Source: Tetrapyrgos nigripes (Eukaryota; Basidiomycota; Agaricomycetes; Agaricales; Campanellaceae). Taken from it: a DNA stretch of 64,000 nucleotides. Shown here piece by piece: positions 58,448 to 64,000 of this stretch. The first letter of the stretch is position 1; each line of letters opens with the position of its first letter. The stretch covers positions 62,001-126,000 of the forward strand of contig JAACJM010000124.1 in the NCBI GenBank assembly GCA_013368315.1, written 5' to 3'. The notes beneath the pieces were generated by a model. The model made no database searches, was not told the origin of the DNA, and saw only the letters and a program-made list of their open reading frames with translations. The translations under genes were made by a program, and so were the position numbers.

Positions 58448-59801
58448 GGGAAGGTATGGAGGGTATGGAGGGTATGGGGCCCATACCTTTTCATACACAT
58501 TTTGCCAAAATCTTGTCAAAATGTTCCATACATATTTTGTATGGAAGTATGGGTCAGTATGGGTTAGTATGGGTGTATAGACAAGGTAAGGACATTCTCA
58601 GTCTGACAAACCCTTGCCTTTGTGAAGCACGTAGTAGCTCTGCAGTGACCAAGCAGCAACTGATACAGATGTCATTGTCGTTAGTAACAGGAAGTTGTTG
58701 ATGGCTCGCCATCACCATTGGAGGTTACAAGACTTAAATGATTCAGTAAGTTGAGTGCAGGAACGAGGAAGTACAAGAAATCAATATCTGAATTGTAATC
58801 AAGAAAGTTGTACCTGTCGACGACGTTCACGATGAGTGCTGGGCCTGGAGCGCCTTGTAGTTGTAGTGCCCACAGTCGATGACCATGAAGCGAGCGCCAA
58901 GAGGTGATGTGTCGTGGTCACAGGACTGATTTTAATCGGAGCTGGAAATTTTTCATGATCAAATCGACACGAAAACATTGGTTTCTCGCACCCTTTCTTT
59001 CCTCAACAACATCGTTACTCAGCGTTTCTTTTGCCCTCCACCTCTATCTCGTCTGCTATACTGCACGTTCTGGGGCTGCATCAAGTCTCTTCGTCAATCA
59101 TTGTTGATCCTCAAGGGAAGTATGGAATGGAATGATTGAGGTTGTCTGCCAGTGTCCGTCTTCATGGTGAGTCGTCACATCTCAATTCGTCTGCATCTTT
59201 AGCTGACCTGCTATGTGTTCTCGCAGTATTTCATCTCTTTATAGCCCAGGTGTGTCATTCATCCTCATCTCTGTCCAGTTTATGACTGATGCTGTCCCCT
59301 CTCAAGCTCTAGTTGTCATCTCGGGTTCTATCGTTGTATCTAGGTTCGTATTTTTTCGCTTTTGTGTTGTTCGCTACTGAAACATGTTCTTCCCTTAGCC
59401 TTTTGTCTATAGGAGCTGCATGACTGTGATTGGATGTCAGAATGTAGGAAGGTTGTGAGCGGTATTAGGCTTGACAGCGGGTTAGTCAGTGGCTTGGTGT
59501 TCTGGAGGCATTCGGTTGATACATAGATGTTATGTTATGTACATAGTCTACTGCTGAATATATTTTTTTATCCCTCCTTCGCTTTAGTATTGAGTGAGCA
59601 ACAACAATGGCAATGCTGATGACGAAGGAACAGCAGTGGTGCATAGATCAGGTATGGATGTGGGTATCGCTGTGGGTATGGATGTGTATGGAATACCCTC
59701 ATACCAGTTCCATACGCATGTATGGGATTTATGTACCCCCCCCTCTGCTCCATACACGTATAATTTGGTATGGGAGGTATGGTCCCATACCTTCCATACC
59801 C
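58448..59801. mobile_element. About 1.35-kb element with iterated GGTATGG motifs
   Basis: The left end reads GGGAAGGTATGGAGGGTATG and then GGGGCCCATACC. The right end, reverse-complemented, reads CGGGTATGGAAGGTATGGGA. GTATGG/CCATAC is iterated over 58450-58585 and again over 59650-59800. No transposase and no certain target duplication. It has the same size and plan as the elements at 18143 and 42672 but a different motif. Confidence 0.65.
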
Positions 59802-61339
59802 GTTGAGAATTTGCTGATGTTTATGTTTACTGATCGGATCGCTTTGGCCTTTTTCTTCCCAGATCTTGCCAGACATGATGTATGCAGTCTCGCACTACAT
59901 GCTATTGGATCGAAAGCTACTAGCGAGAACATTTTAGTCCAGCAGGACAAACACGCAAGTGAGATTTCTTTCTACTCATCATTTTCCCCTTCCTTTCCCC
60001 TTCCCTTTCCCCTTTCCTTTCCCCTTCCATATCCACGGCTCAGCGTCTCCCCCGCTTTCTCTCTCGACATCATTCCCTGCAACCCAGGGGCTGATCTACT
60101 TCATTATCCAGAACTCACATGGTATATTACCACTGTCAACTTAATGAAACGCAGAGTCAACTTGACCACTAACCAGGGCACGGGCAAACCTAGCAAACCT
60201 ATACCCATACACATACTCCCATCAAGCTCGAGGGCATGTCAAGGATACTACTGAAGGATGCTCAAGAGTCAGGATGGGCTCGTGGGGCTGGGTTTTGTTT
60301 TGGAGCTTGATGGGAGACAAGGCTACACAACGGCCAGAACGATCAGAACATTGACCTTGACCTGACGCTGACTAGTGAGTAATGGCGTTCATTACACTAT
60401 ATCGCAGACTTTTCCCATCCGTGTTGTTCTGCGTTTTGGGTCTACACCCATTCTTCATTATTACATCTAAGCCTTCTCCTCACCTCCCTCTTTTATATTC
60501 CCGCATTTAGCCTAATGCAGTCTTTTCAGCGCAGGTTCCCCACTGATGTATGCTAGCAGAAGCCGGTCAACGGTTATTACATGGGTTGAGAAAGGCGAGG
60601 GGCATCAAATATATATTCAGCAATGAGCCAGCTGCCTTGGACGAAGAACATCCTGCAGGGTAGAGGGTACGCTGTAAGATTGGACGAGGAGAGGTTAGGA
60701 GCGGACTACAAGCTAAGGACTGGCACCTAGAGAGGAATTATCGCTGGCAATTGAGTGAGTCATACATTTTCTTGTTCATTTCATTTTTTGTTATTTTCAT
60801 CTCATCTTTCCCTTTCTCTTTCCCCTCTGTTCATCTTCTCCATGTTTCTGCTTATACTAGTTGTTGATAGCCAGATTATGAGTCAAGTCCAATGTAGGAG
60901 GAAGTTAGAATTTGTATCAGGACCTCGACATCATTGAAGTGAGTGTTTCCTGTAATATTTCACTTGCTCAACTGTACTTAATTGGCATTTCTAGTGACGT
61001 GTTTTTTGGGACCTTTTCTTTCTTTCTTTCTTTTTTGTCGCATGGTATTCAGCCCATGACAATCATCTGTGACCCCAGTCGTCGTTCAAAGCTTCATAGT
61101 GATTATAGTTATCAATTCACTTCTTGTTCCACTGGCAACTGCGATCTTAGGGTGTGATCTTGAGACCTACTAATCAGTATTCTGGCAATCTCCCGGCAGC
61201 CGCTGGTATCCACTGGTACCAGCCGAAACCAAGGACCGGTAAACCAGCCGGGTCCAAATTCCCACCATCAAAGTTTTCATTCCCGAGTGATCAACATCTT
61301 TTTTTCCTGTCTTTGTTCTACAACAAATCAAAACACCTT
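59802..61339. other. Intergenic, with (CCTTTC)-type simple repeat
   Basis: A pyrimidine simple-sequence tract lies at about 59985-60030 and a TTTC tract near 61018-61034. Otherwise nothing is supported; short frames match no family. Confidence 0.35.
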
Positions 61340-62350
61340 CAGGAATGACTTTGAGTGACCTGGATGCTGACGGACCAGTCCTTCCTTGAGCAGAATGCCT
61401 CAAATGTTTTGAAATCTGGCTGCGCCAGCAGAAACTGGCTAAAAAGCGCCCCGGCAATTTCTCGACTTAACACACGCCAAACGCTCACTACAAAATGAAA
61501 TCAATAGCTCCACTCGTCTCTATTTATTACATGGGCGACTTGAACCGGAGGAATACAAATTCTATGTTATGCACTTCCGCCACTACCTCCGAGTCATCGA
61601 CCCCCGTCACCGAAAAGCACTCACAAGACTCCTGCTCAGCGACCATCATCTCGCCCTTGAACTCCACAGACGTGGATCCAGATATCAACACCCAATCCCA
61701 CGCAAAAAGCGTCTCTGCCGTCTATGCGAGCAAGACATCGAATCCCCAGAGCATGCCCTTCTGCTCTGTCGGTCTTCCCAGGAAGTCATTGACATCAGAC
61801 AGTTGGCAATTACACACCTGTCCTCCTTCCACCCCCACCTACCCAATCACAATGGCTTCAATTCTCACAATGCACTACACTTCCTCTGCAAAATCATCTT
61901 CCACTACAACAGTATCGATATTGTCGCAAAGTTTGTCTACGACATTCTCGAGATCTTCTACTCCAAGCCAATCTATAGGCCCCCTCCATAGCAATTCACT
62001 CAGCTTTAATCCCCCTTCGGCGATTACATTGCGATACTAAAATCATCACTCAAAAATCCATTACCTCATAAAACTCTTCTGTTCCAAATCATCACCCTAG
62101 CTGACTATTGAAGGCATTCATATCACATTATATACACCATCATGACATGATTCGATGTTTTTTCGAAATGGCGCTGCAAGTTCTTGATCCAATCACTCGC
62201 TGTGGAACTACCGTTGGCACGACGCTGACGTGATTGATTCTGCTGGTTGAGTGTTCGGAGTAGATGTAGGCTGTAGCAGGCTGTATAACATCTACACCCG
62301 GCATGTTCGTAGAGGACCACGCCGTGTATTATCTATCTATCTATCTATCT
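61340..62350 (+). mobile_element. 5'-truncated LINE (non-LTR retrotransposon) with (ATCT)n tail
   Basis: Only the extreme C-terminus of the reverse-transcriptase protein remains, open in one frame from 61443 to 61991: LEPEEYKFYVMHFRHYLRV, RKALTRLLLSDHHLALEL, then a Cys-rich knuckle CRLCEQDIESPEHALLLC. Just upstream, AECLKCFEIWLRQQKL continues the family pattern in another frame, preceded by an in-frame TGA. About 340 bp of 3' UTR follow, ending in five ATCT units at 62331-62350, the simple-repeat tail expected of a LINE. 5' truncation is typical of target-primed reverse transcription; the exact left boundary and target duplication were not found. Confidence 0.8.
62331..62350 (+). repeat. (ATCT)5 microsatellite, LINE 3' tail
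   Basis: Five uninterrupted units directly after the LINE 3' UTR. Confidence 0.9.
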
Positions 62351-63103
62351 GATGTATGTACGGGGCAACTCCAAGGCAACTCTTGAAATAGGTCGCATTA
62401 GCCCCAGCTGATCACGGTACAGTAATCAAGAGATCATTGATCATCATTTGTTTCTTCCACTGGCATCAACTTCCTCGATAGCAGATGTCGCCTCAGCAGA
62501 CACGGGACTGATGCTGCTTCCCTATTTTTAGTATCAACCTTCTGGTTCAAACATTTGGTACTCCTCCCTTCTCTCTTCAGTCTTCAGAATTTCAGAATAG
62601 GTCTGGCAACCTACAAGCGTCTCTAGACTTCCCCTTTTCCCCACTACAGTGCCACATAGTACGAAATTCGGTCTTTCGAAATGAATACTGCTATCACTCC
62701 TTCAAGCATCACCTCTTTCAATATCACAACGCTAGCTAATTCAAATCTGTACACACCATCGGCGCCCCTTCCACCAGACATAGCGCGTGTAGGGCAAATC
62801 TGTTGGATTTTGTGGCTATACATAGGCAAGACAGACTTGTCTCCGGTATTTCAAACTTTCTTGATTGTTTACTTACTCCTGTTTCATCTCCATTTGGTAT
62901 ATAATGCGTAGCGTAGTCATGTATACCTCAGCGGTTTATCTTCACTTGTTGAGGTTAGTATCTTTATTTCTTTTCTTAGTATATATACTGATAACATTGT
63001 AGTTCAAGTCTCTTTGTTATAGGTATTTAATATATTCAGCAGTTTATCTTCACTCGCTGAGTTCAAGTCTCTTTGTTATAGTGAAGTATATATATTCTAC
63101 AGG
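62351..63103 (+). repeat. Probable 5' LTR of a second copia element (left edge uncertain)
   Basis: The right edge is set by TTCTACA followed by GGTTATTGGGCCCCG at 63104, matching the LTR end and primer-binding site of the copia at 48569. Inside, GTTCAAGTCTCTTTGTTATA occurs twice (63001-63020 and 63061-63080) and CAG(C/T).GTTTATCTTCACT twice (about 62929 and 63039). The left TG could not be fixed; the LTR may start anywhere after the (ATCT) tail. Confidence 0.5.
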
Positions 63104-63145
63104 TTATTGGGCCCCGCCCAGTTACCCTAGTGCGATACTGCTCAA

Positions 63146-64000
63146 ATGTCTACTACCCCCGAAACCTCTCCTACCGATAATACCGGTACCAAACGTCATC
63201 CCCCAACGACTAATACCCCTAGTTTGTTTGGAGGTTTAGGAAATATCTTCTATCCTCATCTCAACCCCAACGTATCGCGTGCGTCCTCCCCCAAGTCTGA
63301 TCCAAACAGTAGCAATGGAGAGAATGGAGGAGACAATGGAACGGGTAATACTGGCAGTAACGGAAATGCTGGATCTGGTTCTATGACCCCCACAATCCAC
63401 AATCAACCCCGCCAGTAAACAGCTCCACCAGCATACCCCTCTCAACCTCCATCCCCAGGAGGTCAACCCCATGTCTTTCCTACCCCTAACTCCCAATCAT
63501 TTCAGCAGACGCAGCCCCAGTCCGTTCCGCTACCAATGGCTGTGCCCTTGCCACAGCATCAACCAGCTCAGCAGCAGTGGAATAGCGGACAAGTCCCCCG
63601 CTTTCCGCCACCACCTCCAAATGCGTTTATTCCGACGTTTCAACCTATTCCTGTTCCACCCGCCGTTCCTATTCCCAATCCGAACCACTTAATCGGCGTT
63701 CACCCCTGGAACGTCGTTGCACAACATGCGAGACCCCTCGCTTGCCAGACCAATCGTTCGGACTAGGACAGAAAGCAGACTTTTGGCACTCAGTGCCAAT
63801 ACTGAAGGGTGAATCCAATTTTGCAGAATTTAGGCAAAGGGTTGAAATCGCTGCTGCGGCAAGTGGCGTTTCAAGCGTTTTGAATCTGCAATATGCAGAT
63901 TACTGTCCTAGGGAACCATTACAGAACGATCCTGACTACGATGCCAGTATGCATGCGTACAGGACGTATCAGACGCTCGAGAATCAGACCAGGGCTCTAC
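63146..64000 (+). pseudogene. Gag of a second copia-type element, running off the window
   Basis: The start MSTTPETSPTDNTGTKRH at 63146 lies 42 bp after the primer-binding site. A low-complexity Asn/Gly/Pro/Gln-rich leader (about 200 residues) contains one TAA at 63416-63418 (after NQPRQ) in the same frame as the following PPAYPSQPPSPGGQ stretch. The Gag core then appears in another frame, with WHSVPILKGESNFAEFRQRV and DYDASMHAYRTYQTLE, and reaches the window edge. A frame change near 63715-63760 is implied. Gag identity is by pattern (a UBN2-like 'L.G..NF.EF...V' start); pol is beyond the window. Confidence 0.65.

Noticed and set aside
59594..60254. 215-codon plus-strand frame at the right end of the GGTATGG element
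   Set aside because: Spans the element end and a simple-sequence tract; composition is repeat-driven.

Overview
The window is nuclear DNA of a filamentous basidiomycete, most likely an Agaricomycete. The evidence is many short (about 45-65 bp) GT-AG introns in almost every gene, a histone H4 gene split into four exons, fungal-type P450, UbiA and seven-helix genes with close relatives in mushrooms, and above all Plavaka/KDZ-type, pogo-type, hAT-type, copia and LINE elements of the kinds known from Agaricomycetes. I cannot name the species.

Left third (1-22.3 kb), mostly host genes. A 12-exon cytochrome P450 (minus) lies tail-out from a UbiA prenyltransferase gene (plus) that carries one apparent frameshift. 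A 789-bp non-autonomous DNA element with a clean 8-bp target duplication follows. Then come a seven-helix membrane protein and a TIP30-like NAD(P)-binding protein (both minus), and a divergent pair: a Tra2-like SR splicing factor (minus) and histone H4 (plus). Next are a short hypothetical protein with a GC-AG intron, a 1.3-kb repeat element, a small secreted protein and a single-pass membrane protein.

Middle (22.3-44 kb), repeat-rich. There is a composite element built from arrays of a GTAGCTTGAG motif, a pogo-type transposase with a chromodomain-like tail and two nonsense codons, and two tandem copies of an acyl-CoA oxidase/dehydrogenase-like gene about 3.7 kb apart. A 2.9-kb hAT-type element with 8-bp target duplications holds another element inside it. 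A second, inverted copy of the GTAGCTTGAG element closes the section.

Right third (44-64 kb), transposon territory. A Plavaka-type transposase gene (minus) is split by a complete 5.15-kb copia retrotransposon (333-bp LTRs). Excising the copia and one target-site copy rejoins the transposase reading frame exactly. Two divergent genes follow, one uncharacterised and one DUF6698-like; both look transposon-associated. After them come a GGTATGG-repeat element, the 3' end of a LINE ending in an (ATCT)n tail, and the 5' end of a second copia element running off the window.

Recurring theme: the nonsense codons in the copia, pogo, Plavaka and LINE copies are almost all TGA, and several fall where the families have arginine. 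Most LTR-LTR differences sit at CpG sites. Both point to CGA-to-TGA (methyl-CpG or RIP-like) decay. No tRNA, rRNA or CRISPR was seen. Gene models are spliced by eye and have not been tested against transcripts.
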